Assembly: GCA_046542355.1 (NCBI GenBank)
Contig: JBKHBN010000037.1
Span: 1 to 18,387, forward strand
DNA length: 18,387 nt
Reading direction: 5' to 3'
DNA from: UBA1672 sp046542355
Lineage (GTDB): Bacteria; Pseudomonadota; Alphaproteobacteria; Micavibrionales; Micavibrionaceae
Shown: piece after piece, positions 7,167-15,056 of the stretch
How positions within the stretch are numbered: the stretch's first letter is position 1
How the letters are laid out: each line of letters starts with the position of its first letter
Made by a program: the position numbers and the translations under genes
The notes under the pieces: model-generated
Told to the model about the DNA's origin: nothing
The model's database searches: none
The model's input: only the letters and a program-made list of their open reading frames with translations

Positions 7167-9296
7167 TCAGGCCGATCTTACCTCCTGCAAGAAACTTGCA
7201 ACAGCACCTTGCAGGTCTTCTGCCTGATGGGCCAGTTTATCGGTTTCCATTCTGAAACGTTCGGTTGCTGAAGAGCTATCATTTGCAGCGCTAAGAATAT
7301 CTCTTACATCGTCTGAAACGCTTCTGGTTCTGCCAGCAGCTTCCTGGACATTCCTTGAGATTTCTTCAGTAGAGGCGTGTTGTTCCTCAATCGCAGCAGC
7401 AACATTGGATGTTTGCTCATCAACAATCCCGATTTGCTCTATGATTGCTTTCACAGAAGTAATCGTTCCCGAGGCACTGTTTTTGATGTGTTCAACCTTT
7501 TTAGAAATCTCTTCGGTCATTTTATGGGTCTGGCTGGCAAGTTCTTTGACTTCTCCAGCCACAACCGCAAAGCCTTTACCGGCATCACCAGCTCTGGCCG
7601 CCTCAATCGTAGCATTCAAAGCCAGTAAATTGGTCTGTTCGGCAACATCATTGATAGATTGAATAACCGCATCGATCTCCTCAACTGCCACTCTGAGCTG
7701 ATCAAGGTTCTGTTGTGATTCGATAGCAGAAGACGAACATTTCTTTGAGGTTTGTGCAGTATATTCCACATTACCGGAAATTTCCTGAACAGAGGCGCTG
7801 AGTTCTTCCACTGCAGCAGCAACAGTTTGTACGTTCCCGGTTGCATCCTCGGAAGATTGCGCCACAGAATTACTTTTATCTGTTGTGCTGTTGACAATAT
7901 CCGACAGATTATTGGTCATCTCCTGCATATTTTGTGAAGCTTGCACAACAGTAGAAATAATCTCTCCAACCTTGCTCTCAAAATTATCAGCCATATCCAT
8001 CATGGCCTTTTTACGCTCGGCAGCCTGAAACTTTTCAGCTTCTTTTTGCTGTTCTTCCAATGCTATGCGCTCTTTCGCGTTATCACGGAACTGAACAAGC
8101 GCATGCGCCATCTTCGCGAGCTCATCACTGCCAGAGGCCTTGATATCAGTTTTCAAATCACCGGCAGCAATTTTTTCAGTTATATTACAAATATTCACAA
8201 GTCTTTTGACAATAACCGTGCGCACATAAAAAATATTAATAGCCAGAGCCGCAACCACAAGCGCAATGCTTAAGATAAGGACTGTTCTTTGTACGCGCTT
8301 GGATGTATTAAGAGCGATTGCGCCATCTTCTTGAGCCTCAGTCTTTACCATTGCAATCTCTTCATCAATTATTCGCCCCAAATCAGCCAGAATAAAGTTT
8401 AATTGTTTTGATAAATCTGCAGCCTGCTCTTGCGCTAAAAGATACTCTTCTCTGAGTTTAAAGAAACTCTCATTTCCTGCGCCATAAGCAATAAATTGCT
8501 TGCTTTCTTCGGTAATCTGGTTGGATTGAAGTGAAGGGAGAAGGCGGTTTATACTGCTGGATCTGGCGGTATAAAGTTCTTGCAGGGGAACAATATCCTC
8601 TTTGAAGCGTAAGCGCGAAGCCATGCCGTAATATCCTTCAAGCATATTGATCTCTGCAACAAACTTTAGTCCGTTTGCCAATAGATAAATATTTTCCTCC
8701 AGCTTTTGAGTAAATCTGGCAAGATCTGCAACCGTTAGATCGGTTCTCCCTTGAAGATCGCTCAAAGACATGACCAAATCAAACTCCGCATCATCATATA
8801 ACGGAGCAGCCTTGATAATGATGCTCTCACGCAAGGCTTCGACTTCATCCGAGCGTTGAGACAAGGTTTGCAAAAGCGCTATACGTCTTTGTGCGTTGTT
8901 GCTCAATGTTGGAATAATATTCTCAATTTTCTTGAGATCCTGTTCTATATTACGCTTTGACTCACTGGATATATTCATATCATTTACAATATTGGAAATA
9001 AGAGAGAGCCTTTGGGAAGTATAAGCCCTGATTTCATCAACCTCTTCAGATGTTTTTGCAATAATCAATGATGTGGCCTTATTATTTAGAGCCGCACCTT
9101 CTTTTTCAAGAAGAGCCGCGCTTTCAATTTGCGGCAAGGTTGTCTCTACGAGGACTTCAGTAGTCTCAGAAATATTTGACACCATGCTTGATGTTATAAT
9201 GGCCATTGCCAGAGCAATAAAAATCAATATAGCACTCGAAATATAAATCTTTTGTCCTATACCAAGATTAAGTAAATTCTTAAGGGGTTTCTCCAT
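7167..9296 (-). CDS. Methyl-accepting chemotaxis protein with large periplasmic helical sensor domain
   Basis: A 709-residue transmembrane chemoreceptor. Membrane segments lie near residues 19-38 and 339-358, so about 300 residues face the periplasm; they are almost all helix-forming, as in HBM or TorS-like double four-helix-bundle sensors. A HAMP linker follows (about 359-412), then a coiled-coil signalling domain with the near-canonical hairpin tip AEQTNLLALNATIEAARAGD (about 552-571) and GKGFAVVAGEVKELA after it. It would control CheA through CheW. The frame begins at an ATG at 9302, but the AGGA at 9306-9309 is only three bases from that codon and nine from the ATG at 9296, so 9296 is preferred. 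The gene directly upstream encodes a periplasmic binding protein, the likely ligand presenter. No CheB/CheR-binding pentapeptide is seen at the C-terminus. Confidence 0.93.
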   Translation of the reverse strand: MEKPLKNLLNLGIGQKIYISSAILIFIALAMAIITSSMVSNISETTEVLVETTLPQIESAALLEKEGAALNNKATSLIIAKTSEEVDEIRAYTSQRLSLISNIVNDMNISSESKRNIEQDLKKIENIIPTLSNNAQRRIALLQTLSQRSDEVEALRESIIIKAAPLYDDAEFDLVMSLSDLQGRTDLTVADLARFTQKLEENIYLLANGLKFVAEINMLEGYYGMASRLRFKEDIVPLQELYTARSSSINRLLPSLQSNQITEESKQFIAYGAGNESFFKLREEYLLAQEQAADLSKQLNFILADLGRIIDEEIAMVKTEAQEDGAIALNTSKRVQRTVLILSIALVVAALAINIFYVRTVIVKRLVNICNITEKIAAGDLKTDIKASGSDELAKMAHALVQFRDNAKERIALEEQQKEAEKFQAAERKKAMMDMADNFESKVGEIISTVVQASQNMQEMTNNLSDIVNSTTDKSNSVAQSSEDATGNVQTVAAAVEELSASVQEISGNVEYTAQTSKKCSSSAIESQQNLDQLRVAVEEIDAVIQSINDVAEQTNLLALNATIEAARAGDAGKGFAVVAGEVKELASQTHKMTEEISKKVEHIKNSASGTITSVKAIIEQIGIVDEQTSNVAAAIEEQHASTEEISRNVQEAAGRTRSVSDDVRDILSAANDSSSATERFRMETDKLAHQAEDLQGAVASFLQEVRSA

Positions 9297-9377
9297 AATC
9301 ATATATCCTAAATTTAAATTTTTAAAATTAAAGGAGAGGAGGGATTCTGCCCTTTACACCCCTTTATAACGCTGTAC

Positions 9378-10535
9378 CTATCTTTTCAGATTACTAAGAG
9401 CAGAAAATGAACCACGCGAATTGATTGCTGTAAGGAACACATCATCCATTCCCTGATTATCGCCATCGCCATACTTCAAGGTTACGCCGCCAATATCAAA
9501 TTCACCAACTCTCTTGAGCGTATCAATAAAGGATTCTCTGGTGATATCCCCTTGTACCTGTGAGAGAGCCATGGCCGTAAGCTTTCCCACCATATACCCT
9601 TCCAGAGACACAAATCCCGGCTCTGCGTCCGGATTAAGAGCTTTTAAGGCCTCCTGATAATCCGCCACCAAAGGTAAAGACTTATCGAAGGGGAAAGGAA
9701 CAACCTGAGTAATAATTGCGCCTGCACCTTCAGACCCAAGATCCTGCGCCAGCGCCTTACTGCCTGTAAAAGATATACTCAAGATCGGAACATTTACACC
9801 GATCTTATGTGCTGTGCGGATAAACTCTGCCACCGGCTTGTATGCGCCAACAGTTACGATTGCATCGGGCTTGGCTCTTCTGATTGCAATCAGGGCGCTT
9901 TTTACGGCTGTTGTGTTCCGGGTATATGTCCCTTCGGCTGCAAGCTCCATATTTCTTTTATCAAGCGCAGCTTTGACACCGGAAAGACCTGCACGTCCAA
10001 AAGAATCATCCTGATACAGGATTGCGATTCTTTTAGCGCCCATATCCTCTGTTAGATGCTTAACCCATGTTTCTGCTTCCTGCGCATAAGTCCCGCGCAC
10101 ATTAACGACATAACGTTTATCGGGAGCGCGTAAAAATCCCGCGCCTGTGAAAGCACCCACCAAGGGAACTTTGGCTTCGGAAGCCATTGGCTCAATAGCT
10201 TTGGCCGTGGGCGTTCCCACAGAGCCAATTAGGGCAAACACCCTGTCCTCATTAATAAAAGATTTTGTATTATCAATGGCCTTGCCAGGCTCATACCCGT
10301 CATTTTTGTGTTTTAAAACGAGCTTGCGCCCTTTGACACCACCGGCATCATTCACTTCTTTAAAGGCAGCCAGAATTCCTTCTTTCATGCCCAGACCAAG
10401 AGCCGCTGCTGATCCTTCAAAGGCTGCGGTTTGACCAAAAATAATCTCGGAGGCGCTCACGCCGTCTTCAGCCAACGCAGACCCCGAAAAAGACAAAATT
10501 GCAACAGACACTGCGGCAAGGATTTTTTTTCTCAT
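9378..10535 (-). CDS. Periplasmic substrate-binding protein, Leu/Ile/Val (LivK) type
   Basis: A 385-residue type I periplasmic binding protein of the branched-chain amino acid / amide family. It has a clear Sec signal, MRKKILAAVS through SGSALA, cut after Ala22. Family features follow: IIFGQTAAFEG at the start of lobe 1, the AAFKEVNDAGGVKGRKLVL block, IGSVGTPTAKAIEPM around 100-115, VPLVGAFTGAGFLR, AILYQDDSFGRAGL, and the C-terminal SLEGYMVGKL helix. The frame extends nine codons further to 10562, but the ATG at 10535 with AAGGGAAG just upstream and a well-formed signal decides the start. No LivHMGF permease or ATPase genes are nearby. Instead a chemoreceptor gene follows 81 bases after the stop on the same strand, suggesting a sensing role. 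The true ligand cannot be told from the sequence; amino acids, amides, urea and aromatic acids are all possible in this family. Confidence 0.9.
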   Translation of the reverse strand: MRKKILAAVSVAILSFSGSALAEDGVSASEIIFGQTAAFEGSAAALGLGMKEGILAAFKEVNDAGGVKGRKLVLKHKNDGYEPGKAIDNTKSFINEDRVFALIGSVGTPTAKAIEPMASEAKVPLVGAFTGAGFLRAPDKRYVVNVRGTYAQEAETWVKHLTEDMGAKRIAILYQDDSFGRAGLSGVKAALDKRNMELAAEGTYTRNTTAVKSALIAIRRAKPDAIVTVGAYKPVAEFIRTAHKIGVNVPILSISFTGSKALAQDLGSEGAGAIITQVVPFPFDKSLPLVADYQEALKALNPDAEPGFVSLEGYMVGKLTAMALSQVQGDITRESFIDTLKRVGEFDIGGVTLKYGDGDNQGMDDVFLTAINSRGSFSALSNLKR

Positions 10536-10609
10536 ACTACTTCCCTTTGAGCTAATGAACATAAACTTTAGTGATAATCATTACGCAGAAAACGAGAAGA
10601 GCGTCTATC

Positions 10610-10645
10610 TATAAAATATTAGGTGTCAGCCCCAAATATTTTATA
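10610..10645 (-). promoter_or_regulatory. 11-bp inverted repeat at the candidate promoter of the binding protein/chemoreceptor operon
   Basis: TATAAAATATT (10610-10620) and AATATTTTATA (10635-10645) are perfect reverse complements separated by 14 bases. On the minus strand a possible -35 (TTGGGG, opposite 10630-10635) and -10 (TATAGA, opposite 10608-10613) with a 16-base spacer overlap it, about 75 bases before the start codon. It may be an operator or a leader hairpin. The repeat is certain; its role is inferred. Confidence 0.45.
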
Positions 10646-10866
10646 ATTTTCTTATATTTCCCAAATACATCTCGCAATGAATACTAATATAATCCTTTAA
10701 ACTGTGCAACTTTGTTTAAATTTTATCAACGAGTTTTATACAACAACTATAAGAAGAAAAATCCTATATTTGTTATTACTGTATTTATTAAATTATAATA
10801 AGGATTATTAGTACTTATTAATGCTTTAACTATAAAACATTGCCTTGATCAGACCCTGCAATCAAA

Positions 10867-10896
10867 TTGACCATGCTTTATTTGTTATGTTAATAT
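10867..10896 (+). promoter_or_regulatory. Candidate sigma-70 promoter of the HExxH gene
   Basis: TTGACC (10867-10872) and TAATAT (10891-10896) are separated by 18 bases. This predicts transcription starting near 10903 and a leader of about 50 bases before the ATG at 10953. It is the best -35 box in this AT-rich region. Confidence 0.5.
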
Positions 10897-10952
10897 ATTA
10901 GTCACAGACCTTTTGCTACATGCAATGGTAATACTGGGCGGGAGACATCAAT

Positions 10953-11777
10953 ATGTCTGGAGTATGGAATTATGTTGATCTGAATACTCACTGGAGTGCA
11001 TTTGAACCTCCGGTAGCAGCGGGGCTTAGGCAAAGCTTTGAAGAAATGTGGCAAACGCGCGAAGGGCAGCAATGGATTAAGCAGGCTGCAAGCCTTGATG
11101 ACGATGGAAGAATAGAAATTCGCCCCGGCCCTGATGATATTCCCCGCGCCAGATCTCCTGCAAGCTGGAGCAGTACAAACGGCGAAGTTACACGAACAAG
11201 CTCGCAGGCAATGATTTATATGCCCGATCAAGTAAGTGAGTACACAAACCGCGTATATCCAGATGAAAATGGTCGTGCCCGAGCCTCCTTTATACAACAT
11301 GATGTTGTGCATGAAGTGATTCATTTGGCTAATATCGCTTATGAGCGGCGTGATCCAAACAAAATGGTTGATTCAAGCAGTGATTATGGATCTTTTCATC
11401 CTCATGAAGAAGCCAGAACGATTGATGCGCAAAGCTGGTATATGCAAAGATATTATGCCGCTTCTCCCGAAGATCATGATTATCGCGGCTCTTTGATCAT
11501 AGATGATAAATTTAATTGGGATCCCAATCAGATTGTTAGCCCGAATTTCAATGCAAGTGGTTATCCGCCCGGCTTTCTTCTCTCATCTGTGCAAGAAGCC
11601 CCTGATCTTACTGGCGCTCTGGCTACATTTGAGGAATATAGAGGAAATGATGCGTCCTTGTTATCGGAAGCACAGCAAGCCGGCCTTCCTGTTACGCCAG
11701 ATTTGATCGCAATGATGGACGCGCCAGACGCTATGGCGCATCCCTCTATGGATATTCGTTCACCGGGCATGGGTTAA
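10953..11777 (+). CDS. Putative HExxH zinc metallopeptidase, effector-like
   Basis: A 274-residue soluble protein with no signal peptide or membrane segment. It carries the zinc-protease motif His120-Glu-Val-Ile-His124 inside a hydrophobic helix (VVHEVIHLANIAYE), and His-Glu-Glu-Ala-Arg-Thr at 151-156 is well placed to give a third, glutamate ligand (Glu152 or Glu153). The order 'HE-hydrophobic-IH ... EE-x-R-T' recalls the M91/NleD-type effector protease family (PF14891), but the match is by motif only. The N-terminal part (30-110) and the Asp/Pro-rich tail (215-274) are not recognised. Start: GGGAG eight bases before the ATG, with a candidate promoter 56 bases upstream of it. It stands alone, and its stop codon overlaps that of the convergent MerT-like gene. 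An uncharacterised cytoplasmic or secreted protease is the cautious reading. Confidence 0.6.
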   Translation: MSGVWNYVDLNTHWSAFEPPVAAGLRQSFEEMWQTREGQQWIKQAASLDDDGRIEIRPGPDDIPRARSPASWSSTNGEVTRTSSQAMIYMPDQVSEYTNRVYPDENGRARASFIQHDVVHEVIHLANIAYERRDPNKMVDSSSDYGSFHPHEEARTIDAQSWYMQRYYAASPEDHDYRGSLIIDDKFNWDPNQIVSPNFNASGYPPGFLLSSVQEAPDLTGALATFEEYRGNDASLLSEAQQAGLPVTPDLIAMMDAPDAMAHPSMDIRSPGMG

Positions 11778-12157
11778 TAGAAAATATGCACGGCTAGAAA
11801 CGCAAAGAAGAATCCTGTTACATAAATAACAATCGAACTTCCCAGCATAATCCAGCTTATGGCGTGCAGGCGGGCACAAGCTTTGGCCTTTACAGGGTCA
11901 GCAGGGCAGGGAGCCAGTCTTGCGCGCCACTGCATATATGTGGCCAGAAGCAGTAAAAGTCCTGCGATAGTAAAAATGACAGCCTTGTGCTCTGTGATCA
12001 CTGTAAGCCATGGGGCGGATGCCACCAGACCAGCCAGCGTGGCTCCCATACCCAGTGTGACAAGAAATGCGGGAAGGGCGCAGCAAAGCAATGTTCCCAG
12101 ACTCGTAAAGAGGCTTAATGTCGGGAGCGCGGCGCGCTGCCAGAGATTATTCTCCAT
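11774..12157 (-). CDS. MerT-like inner-membrane heavy-metal transport protein
   Basis: A 127-residue protein with three or more membrane helices. A Cys-Cys pair lies in the first helix (Cys25-Cys26, in LGTLLCCALPAF), and two further cysteines lie in the polar loop before the last helix (Cys84, Cys94). MerT mercuric ion transporters have the same arrangement: vicinal cysteines in helix 1, a cysteine pair in the second cytoplasmic loop, and a short aromatic C-terminus (here HIFY). It would take a soft metal ion from the periplasmic HMA protein encoded just upstream. The ATG at 12157 lies inside the HMA gene, so the two overlap by 11 bases; the frame is open further upstream but those starts would run well into the HMA gene. 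No MerR or MerA is present, so mercury need not be the natural ion. Confidence 0.7.
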   Translation of the reverse strand: MENNLWQRAALPTLSLFTSLGTLLCCALPAFLVTLGMGATLAGLVASAPWLTVITEHKAVIFTIAGLLLLLATYMQWRARLAPCPADPVKAKACARLHAISWIMLGSSIVIYVTGFFFAFLAVHIFY

Positions 12158-12494
12158 CTTCGCTCTTCTCGGTTGGATCTTGGCTTTTTTCATGCTCGCG
12201 GATACCAACAACATGATAACCGGCATCTTGTATCATTGTGGTAATGGTTTCGTTATCAAGACTTTGGTCATCTTTGAAATTGATTGTTACAACTTTACTA
12301 TCAAGATTGACGTCGATATTGTCTACAGCCTCTTCTTTGCCGAAGACTTTCTCAAGAGCGCGGGCGCAAAAATCACACACAAGACCATTCACATCGACAT
12401 AAACACTGCCGCCAGTTGTTTGTGCGCTGGATATCTGTGGCATAGCGGTAAAGCCGAGGAGCGCTGCTAGAGCTAAAATGCGAATGTATTTCAT
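12147..12494 (-). CDS. Periplasmic heavy-metal-associated (HMA, MerP-like) protein
   Basis: A 115-residue protein: Sec signal (1-24, ending ISSA with Gln next), then one HMA domain (about 29-98), then an acidic, charged tail. The metal site is Cys40-Asp-Phe-Cys43 within NGLVCDFCARALEK, in the position of the GMTCxxC motif of MerP and CopZ. The rest follows the family's beta-alpha-beta-beta-alpha-beta pattern (VDNIDVNLDSKVVTINF, then ITTMIQDAGYHV). It should carry a soft metal ion in the periplasm. The frame extends 22 codons upstream to 12560, but the ATG at 12494 has AAAGGG nine bases before it and starts a clean signal peptide. It lies 22 bases after the probable outer-membrane protein gene and overlaps the MerT-like gene, so the three form one operon. 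Confidence 0.82.
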   Translation of the reverse strand: MKYIRILALAALLGFTAMPQISSAQTTGGSVYVDVNGLVCDFCARALEKVFGKEEAVDNIDVNLDSKVVTINFKDDQSLDNETITTMIQDAGYHVVGIREHEKSQDPTEKSEDGE

Positions 12495-12516
12495 AATATA
12501 TAACCCTTTCTTGTTA

Positions 12517-13194
12517 TTAATACCGAATAATCCAATTAAATAAGACATCGCCCTGATCACTCATTCCGGCCTCAATCAAATGGACATCTTTGAATAAGCG
12601 CACCATAGGTGTAACGCTGAATTTATCCTTACTTTCGGGTTTGTGCTCAACCTCCAGCATCAACCATGTGTGCAAATCTCCATAATCACCAATATAAGGC
12701 GCAATGCCAGCACGAGCTGATTGCATATAAAAGTCAGTTATATCACCAGCATAAGTATAGCGGTTTTCATAGGATATGAAGTAACGTCTATCTTCCCAGT
12801 CAGCAGCTATACCCGTAAATGCTGCGATATCGGACTCATTATCAAAAGCACCCTTATCACTATATGCGGTTCCAATCCCCGATTTGAGATAAAAATTAGC
12901 CTGTGAGTCCGGGTTATTCCAGCGCTTGAGCAGGTTATTCATTTGTACTGCATTTATGACAACTTCGGAATCGCGCCAATACTCCAGTTTGTAACCCAGA
13001 GAATATTTGGCTGTGGGTGAGTAATGCAGATGCAAAGAGTGCTTGTCTCCATTATTCATGATCATGGTTGTGACGCCACCGGGATAGGAAACCGGCCTGG
13101 CGTTGGCAAAGGGACTATAAAAACCAGCCACAAGAAGAGCCAGAGTAAACAACCGTGTAAATCTTGTATATATAAGTGAAAACATGGAAACCAT
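12517..13194 (-). CDS. Probable outer-membrane beta-barrel protein of the metal operon, unknown family
   Basis: About 225 residues, not recognised as a known family. It has an N-terminal signal (hydrophobic LFTLALLVAGFYSPFANA, about 14-31). The mature part alternates polar and hydrophobic/aromatic residues in short stretches (HSLHLHYSP, YSLGYKLEYW, RRYFISYENRYTY, TWLMLEVEH, FNWIIRY). It ends in Tyr after WIIR, like the aromatic C-terminal signal used for barrel insertion. These features support a small outer-membrane barrel. The start is uncertain: ATGs at 13194 and 13185 both give a signal peptide, neither has a clear Shine-Dalgarno, and a TTG at 13242 also opens the frame. It is the first gene of the set with the HMA and MerT-like genes, which suggests a role in metal passage. 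Confidence 0.6.
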   Translation of the reverse strand: MVSMFSLIYTRFTRLFTLALLVAGFYSPFANARPVSYPGGVTTMIMNNGDKHSLHLHYSPTAKYSLGYKLEYWRDSEVVINAVQMNNLLKRWNNPDSQANFYLKSGIGTAYSDKGAFDNESDIAAFTGIAADWEDRRYFISYENRYTYAGDITDFYMQSARAGIAPYIGDYGDLHTWLMLEVEHKPESKDKFSVTPMVRLFKDVHLIEAGMSDQGDVLFNWIIRY

Positions 13195-13253
13195 TATTTT
13201 AAAAAACGTACTCTGAGCGGTAATTCTATTTTTATGGAACAAGAGTTACAGAT

Positions 13254-13289
13254 ATATAGAAAAAGAGGGGAGGGCTATGCCCTTCCCTC
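13254..13289 (-). terminator. Strong intrinsic terminator of the ABC exporter gene
   Basis: On the minus strand GAGGGAAGGGC (13289-13279) and GCCCTCCCCTC (13275-13265) form an 11-position stem with one mismatch and a three-base loop, followed directly by TTTTT and an AT-rich stretch. The exporter's stop codon falls at the loop, so the terminator overlaps the coding end. It separates this gene from the metal operon downstream. Confidence 0.82.
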
Positions 13290-15056
13290 CAATTCCAGAA
13301 CCTGCATTTCATAAAGTCTGCGATATGCCGAGTTCTCCCGGGTCACCAGCAAGCTATGCGTTCCTTGTTCTATAATTCGCCCTTTATCGAACACTAAAAT
13401 ACGATCAGAATCCCTGATGGTTGAAAGACGGTGCGCAATGGTAATTGTTGTGCGCCCTTCCATCAAATACGCCAGAGCCTTCTGGATATAATACTCAGAA
13501 ACTGAATCCAGACTTGATGTTGCTTCATCAAGGATCAGAATTTTGGTATTTGTCAAAATGGCACGGGCAATAGCAACGCGCTGTCTCTCTCCGCCGGAGA
13601 GCTTGACGCCCCGTTCACCAACAAGCGTATCGTACCCCAGAGGCAATTGCTTAATAAAGTCATGCGCATAGGCTTGTTTTGCAGCTTCTACAATCTCGGC
13701 TTTTGTAGCACTGGGACAGCCATAAGCTATATTTGCGGCAATAGAGCGATGAAACAAAACAGGCTCTTGAGGCACCAATGCGATATTGTGCCTGAGTGAT
13801 TGCTGTGTCACTTGTGCAATATTCTGGCCATCAATGCGAATTTCACCCTCATTCACATCATAAAGACGCTGAATGAGTTTAACGAAACTCGATTTTCCAG
13901 AGCCTGAAAAGCCAACAAGCGCGATTTTCTCACCGGGGTTAATGGTGATAGACAGATCGTGGAACAATGCATCGTTCATGCCGTTATAGGCAAAGGTTAC
14001 ATTATCAAATACAATTTTCCCATCAGTAACCGCGATTGCTTTGGCACCGGGCGCATCACGTAAAGCGTCATTACGCTTCCAAAAGGAAATGATATCCTCC
14101 ATTTCGCTGATTGATCTTTGCAAATTAGAGATGTGCATACCAATATCGCGCAAATAGCCTCCGATCATAAAAAAGCTGGTCAGGCTTAAAGCAATATCAC
14201 CGGGGCTGGCACGTCCATGCATCCAGAGCCATATTGTAATGGCGATACTGCCCGAGAGCATGACCATACGCAGCATACCACGAACAAGATTTCCCATCTC
14301 TCCGGTGATCCATGCTTTTTGTGAGCGCAGTTTCCACAATGTGGCTACACGATTAAATATCTGCTCTTCGCGTCTTTCCGCACCAAAGGATTTAACGGTA
14401 GGGTTGCCTGTAATAATATCAGCAAGCGTTGCTCCAACTTTTGTATCAGACTCAGCAGAGGCTTTAAAATGGGGAGCAAGAATCGCCAGAGACATCCAAA
14501 CGCTTACCCAGATGTAAATCACAATCATCACAGCAGCAAACAAGCCAACAACAGGAAGCTCGATAAGCAGCATGATGGTCATGGCAATCATTATAATTGC
14601 AGCGGGGTATAATCCCATGAGCAGGGTATCGCCATAAACATCAAATGACCACATACCGCGCGTAATCTTGCGCACTGTGCCGCCGGCAAAGGTATTGGCA
14701 TGCCAGTCAGCACTGAAACGCTGCACTTTACGCATAGCATCGGTCAGGATCTCGTAGAGTACGCGCACAGCAAACCACGCCCACAAAGAAATGGATGCCC
14801 ATCTCAGCAAATTAAACCCGAAACCAAGCACAACGAATATACCCAAATAGATAAAGACCTGTTCAATTGCTTCGGGATCATCAGGGCTTGCGGCCACAAG
14901 CGCGTCAATGATGCGGCCTGTATATACGGGAATAAAAACATCAAGCAATGTTGCACACAACATACATACTACCAGCGCTATCCCGCTTTTGGGGCGCTTG
15001 CGCCAGTAATGCCAGGTAAAATTCCAGACGTCTTTATATTTAACTTTTTCAAACAT
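13275..15056 (-). CDS. ABC exporter half-transporter (permease fused to ATPase)
   Basis: A 593-residue type IV ABC exporter of the MsbA/ABCB kind that should work as a homodimer in the inner membrane. Residues 1-320 form the six-helix membrane domain. The ATPase has all motifs: A-loop aromatic in VTFAYNG, Walker A GFSGSGKSS (about 382-390), Q-loop LVPQEP, signature LSGGERQRVAIARA (about 483-496), Walker B ILILDEATSS (about 504-513), D-loop SLDS and the H-loop His in IAHRLST (about 537). The substrate cannot be read from sequence; lipids, peptides, drugs and metal-thiol conjugates are all handled by relatives. The start ATG has GGAGA eight bases upstream. A structured stretch lies about 100 bases upstream in the leader, and a strong terminator closes the gene. 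It is probably not in one transcript with the metal operon that follows. Confidence 0.94.
   Translation of the reverse strand: MFEKVKYKDVWNFTWHYWRKRPKSGIALVVCMLCATLLDVFIPVYTGRIIDALVAASPDDPEAIEQVFIYLGIFVVLGFGFNLLRWASISLWAWFAVRVLYEILTDAMRKVQRFSADWHANTFAGGTVRKITRGMWSFDVYGDTLLMGLYPAAIIMIAMTIMLLIELPVVGLFAAVMIVIYIWVSVWMSLAILAPHFKASAESDTKVGATLADIITGNPTVKSFGAERREEQIFNRVATLWKLRSQKAWITGEMGNLVRGMLRMVMLSGSIAITIWLWMHGRASPGDIALSLTSFFMIGGYLRDIGMHISNLQRSISEMEDIISFWKRNDALRDAPGAKAIAVTDGKIVFDNVTFAYNGMNDALFHDLSITINPGEKIALVGFSGSGKSSFVKLIQRLYDVNEGEIRIDGQNIAQVTQQSLRHNIALVPQEPVLFHRSIAANIAYGCPSATKAEIVEAAKQAYAHDFIKQLPLGYDTLVGERGVKLSGGERQRVAIARAILTNTKILILDEATSSLDSVSEYYIQKALAYLMEGRTTITIAHRLSTIRDSDRILVFDKGRIIEQGTHSLLVTRENSAYRRLYEMQVLELEGRA

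Larger units (their letters stand above)
10536..10952. other. AT-rich divergent intergenic region, no gene
   Basis: About 417 bases between the divergent binding-protein and HExxH genes. No coding frame of interest was seen. The region is very AT-rich, notably 10690-10830. It holds the inverted repeat at 10610-10645 on the binding-protein side and a good promoter at 10867-10896 on the other side, each described separately. The middle part has only simple AT-rich runs. Confidence 0.7.
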
